A stretch of DNA of 64,000 nucleotides from Bacteroidales bacterium (lineage in GTDB: Bacteria > Bacteroidota > Bacteroidia > Bacteroidales > UBA932). A model generated the notes under the pieces. It was not told where the DNA came from. It saw only the letters and a program-made list of their open reading frames with translations, and did no database searches. This document shows, piece by piece, positions 8,511 through 16,983 of the stretch (within the stretch, counting starts at the first letter, position 1; every line of letters starts with the position of its first letter). Location of the stretch: positions 1 to 64,000 of the forward strand of contig JALOCI010000004.1 of NCBI GenBank assembly GCA_023227835.1, written 5' to 3'. Made by a program: the position numbers and the translations under genes.

Positions 8511-10277
8511 ATGAGCTTTATTACCAGACCTATTTTTATACCTAAAATATTAGAAATTTTTCGTAAAGGAGGATACAATAAAAAAACTTTCTCCTCTGAT
8601 TTAATTGCCGGCATCATTGTGGGTATAGTAGCCCTACCCCTCGCCATTGCATTTGGTATAGCATCAGGCGTAACGCCGCAGCAAGGGCTTATAACTGCCA
8701 TAGTAGCCGGTTTCCTGACCTCTTTGCTTGGTGGTTCTAACTTTTTGATTGGAGGACCGACAGGGGCATTTATTGTTGTGGTATACGGCATTGTTACCAA
8801 ATTTGGAATGTCAGGACTAATAATTGCAACATGTCTTGCCGGTGTTATACTCGTGGTAATGGGTGTTTTTAAGTTCGGCTCAATAATAAAATTCATACCA
8901 TATCCGATTGTTGTTGGTTTTACAAGTGGTATAGCCCTGGTTATTTTTTCCACACAGATTAAAGACTTTCTGGGTCTGCAGATAGACAACCTCCCGGCCG
9001 AGTTTATTCCCAAGTGGATTAGTTATTTTCAGCATCTTTCGACTATTAATTACCATGAAGCCGCTCTAGGATTGTCTTGTCTGCTTATAATAATTTTTTG
9101 GCCAAGAATCACAAAGACAGTTCCGGGGTCGTTAATCGCAATTATTGTCGGAACTGTAGGCACTTTGATAATTTCAAAAGTATACGGGGTTGAGTTTGCA
9201 ACCATTGGCAGCAGGTTCCCTGAATTGGCACAAGGGGTTACAATGCCGAAACCGCAGGCTCCCAATATAACTTTTGCCATGATAAAGGAGTTGTCCCAAC
9301 CGGCTATAACGATAGCAATACTGTGTGCTATAGAATCACTTCTTGCGGCCATGGTAGCGGATGGCGTGACAGGGAAGAGACATGATTCCAATACTGAACT
9401 GATAGGTCAGGGAATTACAAATATTGTTACTCCTTTTTTTGGAGGAATCCCCGCAACAGGAGCAATTGCAAGGACAATGGCAAATATTAATAATGGAGGG
9501 AAAACGCCTGTCGCAGGAGTAATACATGCTTTAGTCCTGTTACTTGTGTTTTTCTTTCTGATGCCTTATGCAATATACATTCCGCTTGCCTGCCTTGCCT
9601 CAATACTGATAGTAGTTGCATATAATATGAGTGAGCTGAAAACATTCAGATACCTTCTTAAAGGTCACAGAACAGATATTATAGTATTATTAATTACTTT
9701 TTTCCTGACAGTAGTAATAGATCTGACGGTCGCTATTGAGTTCGGTGTTATCCTTGCAATAATTCTTTTTGTGAAAAGAGTTTCAGAAACATCTTCAATC
9801 AGAATTGTTGAGGAGACCACAATTGAAGGGACTGAACTGAGCGAATCTCCCCAGGATGTTGAAAAGTTCCAAATTCCAAGATTTGTTGAGATATATGAGA
9901 TAGATGGTCCTTTTTTCTTCGGACTTGCCAGTAAGATTGATGAACTGGATGTTTCTTCCCATAAAAGAGTCAAGATACGTATTATCAGAATGAGAAGAGT
10001 ACCCTTTATCGACTCTACCGGATTGAATAACTTGAGAAACTTATGGAAAAGATCAAAAAAAGAGCATATTCAGGTTATTTTGTCAGGAGTCACCGAATCA
10101 GTCAGGAAGAGTCTTGATTCTTCCGGGTTCTCTGAAGAGCTCGGTCAGGAATTTATATTCCCTCACATATCAATGGCTGTAGAAAAGGCTAAGGAGCTTT
10201 CTGACAAAATAGCTCTAACTGAAAAGGAGTTATCAGATAAAAGGCATTTAAAGACAAAAACAGAGAAGTTGTCTTAA
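8511..10277 (+). CDS. SulP family anion transporter with C-terminal STAS domain
   Basis: 588-aa member of the SulP (SLC26-like) family, which moves sulfate, bicarbonate, dicarboxylates or other anions. Residues about 20-420 are hydrophobic membrane segments, with GGPTGAFIVVVYG and NIVTPFFGGIPATGAIARTM as family motifs. A cytoplasmic STAS domain follows (about 460-565), with the DSTG motif that marks its regulatory loop. The ATG at 8511 is preferred, one base after the upstream stop; an ATG at 8454 would start inside the cysteate synthase gene. Being next to cysteate synthase makes sulfite, sulfate or a sulfonate an attractive substrate, but bicarbonate is equally common in this family. Confidence 0.88.
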   Translation: MSFITRPIFIPKILEIFRKGGYNKKTFSSDLIAGIIVGIVALPLAIAFGIASGVTPQQGLITAIVAGFLTSLLGGSNFLIGGPTGAFIVVVYGIVTKFGMSGLIIATCLAGVILVVMGVFKFGSIIKFIPYPIVVGFTSGIALVIFSTQIKDFLGLQIDNLPAEFIPKWISYFQHLSTINYHEAALGLSCLLIIIFWPRITKTVPGSLIAIIVGTVGTLIISKVYGVEFATIGSRFPELAQGVTMPKPQAPNITFAMIKELSQPAITIAILCAIESLLAAMVADGVTGKRHDSNTELIGQGITNIVTPFFGGIPATGAIARTMANINNGGKTPVAGVIHALVLLLVFFFLMPYAIYIPLACLASILIVVAYNMSELKTFRYLLKGHRTDIIVLLITFFLTVVIDLTVAIEFGVILAIILFVKRVSETSSIRIVEETTIEGTELSESPQDVEKFQIPRFVEIYEIDGPFFFGLASKIDELDVSSHKRVKIRIIRMRRVPFIDSTGLNNLRNLWKRSKKEHIQVILSGVTESVRKSLDSSGFSEELGQEFIFPHISMAVEKAKELSDKIALTEKELSDKRHLKTKTEKLS

Positions 10278-10327
10278 TACACATATATGTTATATGATCT
10301 GATATTCATTAGTATATGCATATAATT

Positions 10328-10358
10328 AAATGGGGCTGCAAAATTTGCAGCCCCATTT
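10328..10358. terminator. Bidirectional terminator between the hdr-sulP and lysine operons
   Basis: Perfect inverted repeat with 15-nt arms (core TGGGGCTGCAAA / TTTGCAGCCCCA) flanked by A and T runs on both sides, so it can terminate both convergent operons: SulP from the left and the thiolase from the right. Confidence 0.92.
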
Positions 10359-10375
10359 TTATTTATATAATAGGA

Positions 10376-11581
10376 TTAGCATTTTTTCACAATAATTGCA
10401 GTTCCCATTCCACCGCCTATACAAAGAGATGCCAGACCAATATTCTTATCGTTGGCAATAAGTTCATGTATAAGAGAAACAATGATTCTGTTGCCCGATG
10501 CTCCGATAGGATGTCCTAAAGCTATGGCTCCTCCGTTTATATTTGTTCTTTCATCAATCCACTTTCTGCTTACATTGTGTTCGTCTATAAGCTCCTTTAT
10601 CACTCCAAGGGATTGTGCGGCAAAGGCTTCATTCAACTCGATAAGTTCCATGTCCGATAATTTCATACCAGCATTATTCAATGCTTTTCTGATAGCCGGA
10701 ACAGGACCGAGACCCATTACTTTCGGATCAACCCCTCCCTGTCCAACAGCAATAATCTCACAAAGTGGTTTTATTCCATATTTTGCAACCGCATCCTCTC
10801 CCATCATCATGACGAAAGAGGCTCCGTCATTTACTCCGGAAGCATTGCCTGCTGTCACTGTTCCGTCCTTTTTAAATGCAGGCTTTAGTGCTGCAAGTTT
10901 TTCTGGATTACTTGTCCTGTTTGGAAACTCATCTTTGTCAAACACTATAGTCTCTTTCCTGGTGACGATACTTACAGGCACAATCTCTTTGTCGAAGACT
11001 CCGGAATCTATTGCCTTGATTGCCTTTTGCTGAGATGTGTAAGCAAATGCATCTTGTTCTTCTCTTGTTATACCATATTTCTCAGCTATGTTTTCTGCTG
11101 TTATTCCCATATGATAATTGTTAAAGGCATCAGTCAGACCGTCACATACCATATGATCGACAGCTTTCAGGTCTCCCATTTTAACACCTCCTCTTAACGA
11201 GCCATTCAAGACAAACCCAGCATTGGACATTGATTCTGTTCCACCGGCTATTACTACATCTGCCAGACCGGATAATATACCTGCATATCCATTCATTACA
11301 GCTTTCATGCCTGAGCCACAAACCATATTGATTGAATAAGCGGGAACTTCAACCGGGATACCTGCTTTAACAGATGCCTGTCTTGCAACTCCCTGCAGCT
11401 GCCCTGCTGAAAGAATATTCCCGGCAATCACAGTATCTACTACTCCGGGATTAATTCCTGTCTCTTTTATCAGCTCCTTTATTACAATGGCACCTAATTC
11501 CCCGGGATTTATTTGTGACAGGGAGCCCATGAACTTGCCTATGGCAGTTCTTTTTGCGGCGACAATAAATACTTTTTTCAT
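10376..11581 (-). CDS. Acetyl-CoA C-acetyltransferase (thiolase)
   Basis: Thiolase, 401 aa, interconverting acetoacetyl-CoA plus CoA and two acetyl-CoA. The active-site cysteine lies in NMVCGSGMKAV (about C88), the histidine in LGHPIGASG and the second cysteine in CIGGGMGTA. It is the last gene of the lysine-fermentation operon, 2 nt after the CoA-transferase beta gene. It cleaves the acetoacetyl-CoA made when the transferase moves CoA from butyryl-CoA to acetoacetate, giving acetyl-CoA for ATP production and for the Kce step. A strong terminator follows. A role in butyrate synthesis (reverse direction) is also possible. Confidence 0.93.
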   Translation of the reverse strand: MKKVFIVAAKRTAIGKFMGSLSQINPGELGAIVIKELIKETGINPGVVDTVIAGNILSAGQLQGVARQASVKAGIPVEVPAYSINMVCGSGMKAVMNGYAGILSGLADVVIAGGTESMSNAGFVLNGSLRGGVKMGDLKAVDHMVCDGLTDAFNNYHMGITAENIAEKYGITREEQDAFAYTSQQKAIKAIDSGVFDKEIVPVSIVTRKETIVFDKDEFPNRTSNPEKLAALKPAFKKDGTVTAGNASGVNDGASFVMMMGEDAVAKYGIKPLCEIIAVGQGGVDPKVMGLGPVPAIRKALNNAGMKLSDMELIELNEAFAAQSLGVIKELIDEHNVSRKWIDERTNINGGAIALGHPIGASGNRIIVSLIHELIANDKNIGLASLCIGGGMGTAIIVKKC

Positions 11582-11583
11582 AA

Positions 11584-12246
11584 TTACACTCTCATTTTTA
11601 TTAGGTTATCAGAAATAATCAATTTTGTGCCAGTTGCATTCTGAACCTCTTCAACAGAGAATTCGGGATGTATTTCGGTTAGCATTATTTTACCTTCTGG
11701 CAACACGGTCATTACCCCCATCTCAGTAATAATCATACTTACTTTTCCAGCTGCGGTAAGTGGTAAAGAGCATTTTTCCAGAATTTTATGATTGCCTTTT
11801 GCAGTGTGCTCCATGGCTAAAATAACCTTTTTCGCTCCGGTGATAAGGTCCATTGCACCTCCCATCCCCGGGGTCTTTTTGCCAGGTATCATCCAGTTTG
11901 CAAGATTACCTTTAGCGTCAACTTCAAGAGCTCCAAGAATTGTGACATCTACATGCCCTCCTCTTATTATCGAGAAGGAAATAGATGAGTCGAAGCAAGA
12001 TGCATCATTTGTATATGTGATGTATCCCCCTCCAGCATTTGTATAATCATCATTCTCCTCACCAGGGGCAGGTTCCGGTCCCATACCCAGGAGACCATTC
12101 TCTGACTGCAGAGTTACACGAACACCCGCAGGCAAATAGTTAGGAATAAGGGTGGGAAGTCCTATGCCAAGATTAACCACATCGCCATCCTTCAGTTCGA
12201 GAGCTGCCCGTTTGGCAATCACCTCTCTGATTTGATTCTTATCCAT
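11584..12246 (-). CDS. atoA: Butyrate/acetoacetate CoA-transferase, beta subunit
   Basis: Beta subunit of a class I CoA-transferase, 220 aa, with the catalytic glutamate E49 in the SENGLLG motif. With the alpha subunit it moves CoA from butyryl-CoA to acetoacetate, releasing butyrate and feeding acetoacetyl-CoA to the adjacent thiolase. The alpha subunit gene is at the opposite end of the operon, more than 9 kb away, although the subunits of this heteromer are usually encoded side by side. It lies 2 nt before the thiolase gene and 21 nt after kamE. Substrate is inferred from the pathway context. Confidence 0.9.
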   Translation of the reverse strand: MDKNQIREVIAKRAALELKDGDVVNLGIGLPTLIPNYLPAGVRVTLQSENGLLGMGPEPAPGEENDDYTNAGGGYITYTNDASCFDSSISFSIIRGGHVDVTILGALEVDAKGNLANWMIPGKKTPGMGGAMDLITGAKKVILAMEHTAKGNHKILEKCSLPLTAAGKVSMIITEMGVMTVLPEGKIMLTEIHPEFSVEEVQNATGTKLIISDNLIKMRV

Positions 12247-12267
12247 ATTGTCTGTTTTATTGTTTGT

Positions 12268-13056
12268 TTACACTTTGTTCCTTCTTACAAATTCCTGTGC
12301 AATGTAGGATGCAACATCGTCAGCATAGGTATTCATACCGAATCCGGCATCGTATCCCAGCTCCTGCGCAAGTTCATGAGAAATTCTAGGTCCTCCGCAA
12401 GCAAGAATCACTTTCTTCCTAAGTCCTTCTGCCTCTAAAAGCTCTACAAGCTCTACAAGATTTTTAATATGTACATCTTTTTGAGTAACAGTTTGTGAAA
12501 CTAATAACGCATCAGCTTTCAGTTCAATAGCCTTAGCTATAAACTCCTCATTCGGTACCTGAGATCCAAGATTGTAGGCATCTATCATCTCATATCTTTC
12601 CAGTCCGTAATGCCCCGCATACCCCTTCATATTCATGATAGCATCAATTCCCACCGTATGAGCATCAGTTCCAGTACTGGCACCTATTATAACCAATGGT
12701 CGTCCTATATTATCCTTTATATACTGATCCGTTTCGTGCATATCCATTACATCTGACTCTACCTTAGGGACATAAATTGTTGAATAGTCAACAGTATGCA
12801 TTGTGGATCCGTAACAATTAAAAAAGGTATACCCTGGTGTCAGCTCTTTGTAAAATACTACCTGGGGATTCTCAAAACCCATTTGTTTCAATAGTTGTTT
12901 TGCGGCTTCAATAGCCTCTGCTCCGGTTGGAACAGGCAGGGTGAAACTTAGCTGTACCTTGCCGTCATTCATCGTATCACCATAAGGCTTTACTTTAGAG
13001 AAATCCAGCGTTTTGTCAAAATCTTTTGACTGCATTGAATATAAACCACCGCTCAT
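12268..13056 (-). CDS. kamE: Lysine 5,6-aminomutase beta subunit
   Basis: Small subunit of the adenosylcobalamin- and PLP-dependent lysine 5,6-aminomutase, which turns beta-lysine into 3,5-diaminohexanoate. The 262-aa product has the base-off B12 motif D131-x-H133-x-x-G136 (GTDAHTVG), and K144 at exactly the position of the PLP-binding lysine in the clostridial enzyme. The C-terminal half is the cobalamin-binding Rossmann fold (KVILACGGPRISHELA). It sits 19 nt after kamD. The key residues are all present, so the enzyme should be active. Confidence 0.95.
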   Translation of the reverse strand: MSGGLYSMQSKDFDKTLDFSKVKPYGDTMNDGKVQLSFTLPVPTGAEAIEAAKQLLKQMGFENPQVVFYKELTPGYTFFNCYGSTMHTVDYSTIYVPKVESDVMDMHETDQYIKDNIGRPLVIIGASTGTDAHTVGIDAIMNMKGYAGHYGLERYEMIDAYNLGSQVPNEEFIAKAIELKADALLVSQTVTQKDVHIKNLVELVELLEAEGLRKKVILACGGPRISHELAQELGYDAGFGMNTYADDVASYIAQEFVRRNKV

Positions 13057-13075
13057 TACTTGTCTCCTCCTTTCA

Positions 13076-14611
13076 TTAAATCAATAAATGGGTTGATATA
13101 ATTTGTTCCTTTTTCAACAACTCCTCAAGACCTTTACCTCCGTTTCTCGGTCTTTTCACATCTGCAAAAATACCTTTTTCAAGGGCAGTAAAGAGTCCCT
13201 CTTTTTCTATTCTTTCCAACAGAGAGATAGCCCCTTCCAAAACCTCTTTTGCTCGGGTTCTGATTATTCCGCCCTCTTTATATTCAACCTCGTCACCAAT
13301 ATTCTTTAAATTGCCGAAAATGTATTTAGCATTTTCAATGGATAGATATCTGTCTGACATAAAAGGAGTATGAATTGCCTCAGTTGGCATGCCGAGCAGT
13401 TGTATTCCCTGATTTGTCCATATACCTATCATATTGAAAAGTGCATCCTGAATATGCCCTCTGAATATATTCCCAGTCATGAACTTAGTCGGTGGCATAT
13501 ATTTTAAAGGGGCTTTAGGGAAAATTTCCCTTGTCATTTGAGCTTGCGCCAATTCGTAAAGGAATCCGTTTTCAAGTTCCGGATTCATTTCGAATGCATG
13601 ACCAAGCCCCATTTGTTCTTCAGGTAATCCTGCAAGAAGTGCTAATTGCTCATTTATGAGATCCGAAGCGAGAACTGTGTGAGCCTCTTCATAAGCATCA
13701 GCTGTGGTCAGGTAATTGTCCTCACCTGTATTGATAATAACACCGGCATATCCGTTAATTACTCTGGAGAAATACTGGTCTACGAGAGTCCTTTGCATAT
13801 TTATATCTCTGAAAAGTATTCCGTAAAGAGCGTCGTTCAACATAACATCCAGTCCTTCAAAAGCACCCATTACTGCAATTTCAGGCATACATAATCCTGA
13901 GCAGTAGTTGCATAATCTTATGTAGCGGCCAACCTCTTCACCAACCTTATCAAGAGCAGATCTCATTATTCTGAAATTTTCCTGTGTGGCGAACGTTCCC
14001 CCAAAACCTTCAGTAGTTGCTCCATAAGGCACATAGTCAAGCAAAGACTGACCGGTTGTACGGATAACGGCAATCACATCAGCTCCCTGACGAGCTGCCG
14101 CTTCTGCCTGAATGACATCTTCATAAATATTTCCTGTAGCTACAATAACATATAAATATGGTTTTGGTCCCTCTCCCAGAGTCTTGATATAATTATCTCT
14201 TCTTACCCTGTTTGCCTTTATTTTATTCATACTTGCATCAATTACAGATGCAATTGCTCTTTTTCGTTCACTTTCATTAGCTACAGGCAATCTGGTAATA
14301 TCCAATGTGCCCAGTGCAACTCTTTCAGCTATTTCCTGAGGATTGAGCGAGGTGTTTACCATCGCATTGGAGATGTAGAAAAGAGCCCCATGGGATAGCA
14401 CTCCCTTGATTTTCAGATCATCTGTAATTACATTTGGCAGAGGAACCTGGTTTGTATCTGTTCCGTCAATACCCATCAGACGGCATAGCGTTCTCTCTAC
14501 TGCTATCGTAGTGTAATGACCGACATACTGCTGTACTTCATCGGCAATACCTTTTGAAATCCTTCTGGCATATTCTACTCTTGTAAAATCCAGTCCTAGT
14601 TTACTTTGCAT
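13076..14611 (-). CDS. kamD: Lysine 5,6-aminomutase alpha subunit
   Basis: Large subunit of lysine 5,6-aminomutase, 511 aa, the normal length. It forms the TIM-barrel core that holds substrate and cofactors with KamE. Recognisable segments are VEYARRISKGIADEVQ near the N-terminus, LRNCYSG-like YIRLCNYCSGLCMPEIAVM in the middle, and GIQLLGMPTEAIHTPFMSDR near the C-terminus. It is placed between kamC and kamE with 5-nt and 19-nt gaps. The step is needed after KamA has made L-beta-lysine; alternatively the enzyme can act on D-lysine in related organisms. Confidence 0.95.
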   Translation of the reverse strand: MQSKLGLDFTRVEYARRISKGIADEVQQYVGHYTTIAVERTLCRLMGIDGTDTNQVPLPNVITDDLKIKGVLSHGALFYISNAMVNTSLNPQEIAERVALGTLDITRLPVANESERKRAIASVIDASMNKIKANRVRRDNYIKTLGEGPKPYLYVIVATGNIYEDVIQAEAAARQGADVIAVIRTTGQSLLDYVPYGATTEGFGGTFATQENFRIMRSALDKVGEEVGRYIRLCNYCSGLCMPEIAVMGAFEGLDVMLNDALYGILFRDINMQRTLVDQYFSRVINGYAGVIINTGEDNYLTTADAYEEAHTVLASDLINEQLALLAGLPEEQMGLGHAFEMNPELENGFLYELAQAQMTREIFPKAPLKYMPPTKFMTGNIFRGHIQDALFNMIGIWTNQGIQLLGMPTEAIHTPFMSDRYLSIENAKYIFGNLKNIGDEVEYKEGGIIRTRAKEVLEGAISLLERIEKEGLFTALEKGIFADVKRPRNGGKGLEELLKKEQIISTHLLI

Positions 14612-14616
14612 ATTAT

Positions 14617-15972
14617 TTATCTTTGATTTACTATATATTCAGCTTCATTTATCCAACTTTCGTCGATTTTAAGAGAGCGTGCAATTTTTATAGCCTCTCT
14701 TGGTGCTTCGTTGCTCTCTGCGGCAACAAGCGAATAATCCATTTTCCCCTCACAATACCCTTTAACTCTTAATCGCTTACAATCAATATTGTCAACATTA
14801 TAGTGCGTGGTTATGACTATGAATGAATCTTTGTCTGTTAATCTGTGAAGAAGGGCTGATACCAAGGCTGTTCCCTCAGACGGATTAGTTGTTCCGGCTG
14901 GTTCATCGATAAGAGCCAAAACCCTCTTTCCTGAACTGATGACTTTAATAACTTCATCAATTTTAATCATTTCAGAGGCAAAAGATGACAGACCTTTAGA
15001 AATGTCCTGATAATCCCCGGAGATCAAAAAAACATCATTTACTGCAGAAATAGAGGCTGAAGTTGCAGGTATGCCAAATGAGAAGTGAAAAAGTAACTGA
15101 GAGAGGGCTAACGTTTTAAGTGTAACACTCTTCCCACCCATATTGGCTCCTGTTATAAGAAGCGGTTTGTAATTCTCTACGAGTATGTCTATACTTTGAA
15201 AATCCCTTCCATCATTAGAAATGTTATCGCTAACCTCAGGATTGAAGAGTCCGGTGTATGATAACTCCTTCTTTGAAATTACCGGAAAAGTTAATTTTAA
15301 TTCTTTTATTTGTAGGGCCTTGGCTATAATAATGTCTAGATTTGTAAGAGCAGAAAGGGCATTTCTGATTGTTTTCACATCTACATTTAACCTCCCGCAC
15401 AACTCCTTTCTTACCTTTTCCTCAATTATGGATGCTCTGTAATGCAAATCTTCGTTAAATACCTCCAGGGATTTTAACTCCTTTCTTATCCGGGAAAGCT
15501 CTTCGGAGTATGCTTCATATACATAAAAGGAATTGATACGATTACCCTCCGGGTCAAGTATGTCCAATACAGATGAAAGATCACAAAGATTTAGATATTC
15601 GATATTCAGCCCTGTTTCTATAAATATATGCCTTATATCCTCAGAAACCAATGCAAGAGACTTAATTTCAAACAGCTCTACATCATCCAGTATAATACCT
15701 CTTTCCAACCTGGAAATAGATCCTCTTATATCTTTGACAAGCGAAAGTTTTTCCTGTATTGCCAGTATTGTAAACTGAAATTTTCCCTTTTCAATAAACT
15801 GCCGGTAAAACATTGACAAATCTTCGTATCCGGCCTTGATATCCTTTATTGTGGAAGTGAAAGGGGTGTCCATCACAACCTGACGCGAGTATGATGAACT
15901 CAGTGAGAGTCTTTCTACAATATATCTGAATCCAGACTGCGAATCTAAAAATGATCTAAGCTTCATAACCAT
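14617..15972 (-). CDS. kamC: MutS-like ATPase, probable lysine 5,6-aminomutase reactivase ATPase KamC
   Basis: MutS-type ATPase of 451 aa with Walker A GANMGGKS (about 275-282) and Walker B around LALIDEPAGTTNPSEG (about 355). It lacks the mismatch-recognition and connector domains of MutS, so it is not a mismatch-repair protein. Its fixed place between kamB and kamD in lysine-fermentation clusters and family nomenclature point to a reactivase that exchanges damaged cobalamin on lysine 5,6-aminomutase. It overlaps kamB by 17 nt and ends 5 nt before kamD. The function is inferred from family and context. Confidence 0.82.
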   Translation of the reverse strand: MVMKLRSFLDSQSGFRYIVERLSLSSSYSRQVVMDTPFTSTIKDIKAGYEDLSMFYRQFIEKGKFQFTILAIQEKLSLVKDIRGSISRLERGIILDDVELFEIKSLALVSEDIRHIFIETGLNIEYLNLCDLSSVLDILDPEGNRINSFYVYEAYSEELSRIRKELKSLEVFNEDLHYRASIIEEKVRKELCGRLNVDVKTIRNALSALTNLDIIIAKALQIKELKLTFPVISKKELSYTGLFNPEVSDNISNDGRDFQSIDILVENYKPLLITGANMGGKSVTLKTLALSQLLFHFSFGIPATSASISAVNDVFLISGDYQDISKGLSSFASEMIKIDEVIKVISSGKRVLALIDEPAGTTNPSEGTALVSALLHRLTDKDSFIVITTHYNVDNIDCKRLRVKGYCEGKMDYSLVAAESNEAPREAIKIARSLKIDESWINEAEYIVNQR

Positions 15973-16978
15973 CTTTTATTATATCATAGACAGGTACCTT
16001 TATCTCATTTTCTAATTCAGAACATAATAACTCTGAATTTAGTACGGCACCGGTTGGAGAGGCAGGGTTGACACACACTGCAATAAGATTGCTTCTTTGA
16101 AGAACTCTGATTTTGCCGCCTCTTCTTTGAAAGTTGAAAATGGTCCTGTGGTCTGCAAAGATTTTAGTAAAATCTCTTACAATCAACTCAAAACCATCAA
16201 CATTTATTCTATTTATCAAAACATTCAGGAATCTGTCTGTAAGAGCCCCTGAAATAAAAACAGCAACCATCGTCTGTAATATAACAGTTTCTACTTGTTC
16301 GATTTCAAGAGCTGACGAAATTTTGAGATTAATTAACTCACTATCTTTCGTAATACCCCAAATACCAGAATGAACATTCTCCAGAGTTGCAAATGTATTG
16401 GCAGATGTAAGCGGAAGTCTTACCAAATCCACTAACCTGCCGGTTTTCTGAACGAGGTGATTAATGTTCAGCGAAAGAGATGCCCCTGTGGTAAGTATCA
16501 TTGCCTCTGAAACGGTTGGAGAAGCCAGACTCATTCTGGAAAGAGCTCCATCTACTATGCATAATGAAAGCTTATACTTTATTCTCATCTCTTCCATCCA
16601 TTGTTTGAGATCAGATGTTCCTGTAGGGCCGGCAAGCATCACCTTTCCACAGGCAAGAGCCCTTGCTGTGATAATCCTGCCTAAAGAGCCGGTAGAATCA
16701 CTGATTCCGACAACTTCAGACAGGATCTTTCTTTGTTTATACAGTTTCTCACTTGTCGCAAAAAAGATCCCCTCCCTAAGATAAATCTCAGGTTTTTTTG
16801 TGCCTGTAACAGAGTCTATTCGTTCGCCGTCCAATCCGATAGATGTAACGGCAATACTAAGACTTTTGTTTGATAATCGCTTGATCAGGTAGTTGAAACA
16901 CTCGGTTTTCCCGGTGTTTTTTTCAAGGCCGACTATTGACAGACTTCTGCATTTGAGGATTTCCTGTACAAATGGCAT
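15956..16978 (-). CDS. kamB: KamB, probable lysine 5,6-aminomutase reactivase subunit
   Basis: 340-aa protein found with kamC in lysine-fermentation clusters and thought to be the partner of the KamC ATPase in reactivating lysine 5,6-aminomutase. The N-terminus has a P-loop-like SIVGLEKNTGKTE (about 14-26). Its spacing is G-x5-GKT, one residue longer than the usual G-x4-GKT, so nucleotide binding is likely but not certain. A LDGERIDSVTGTKKPEI segment follows. The rest has no motif that I recognise. It lies 5 nt after kamA and overlaps kamC by 17 nt, which suggests equimolar production. Confidence 0.75.
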   Translation of the reverse strand: MPFVQEILKCRSLSIVGLEKNTGKTECFNYLIKRLSNKSLSIAVTSIGLDGERIDSVTGTKKPEIYLREGIFFATSEKLYKQRKILSEVVGISDSTGSLGRIITARALACGKVMLAGPTGTSDLKQWMEEMRIKYKLSLCIVDGALSRMSLASPTVSEAMILTTGASLSLNINHLVQKTGRLVDLVRLPLTSANTFATLENVHSGIWGITKDSELINLKISSALEIEQVETVILQTMVAVFISGALTDRFLNVLINRINVDGFELIVRDFTKIFADHRTIFNFQRRGGKIRVLQRSNLIAVCVNPASPTGAVLNSELLCSELENEIKVPVYDIIKDGYEA

Positions 16979-16983
16979 TAGCT

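Noticed and set aside
8432..9013. 193-codon open frame on the - strand opposite the SulP gene
   Set aside because: Antisense to transmembrane coding sequence, with a composition explained by the opposite frame; no start context or family resemblance.
10452..11033. 193-codon open frame on the + strand opposite the thiolase gene
   Set aside because: It is antisense to a well-conserved enzyme, its protein is low-complexity (many S, A, P, I) and matches no fold; it is a by-product of codon use on the other strand.
14617..15972. DNA mismatch repair protein MutS
   Set aside because: Only the ATPase part is MutS-like; recognition domains are absent and the gene sits between kamB and kamD, so the KamC reactivase role fits better.
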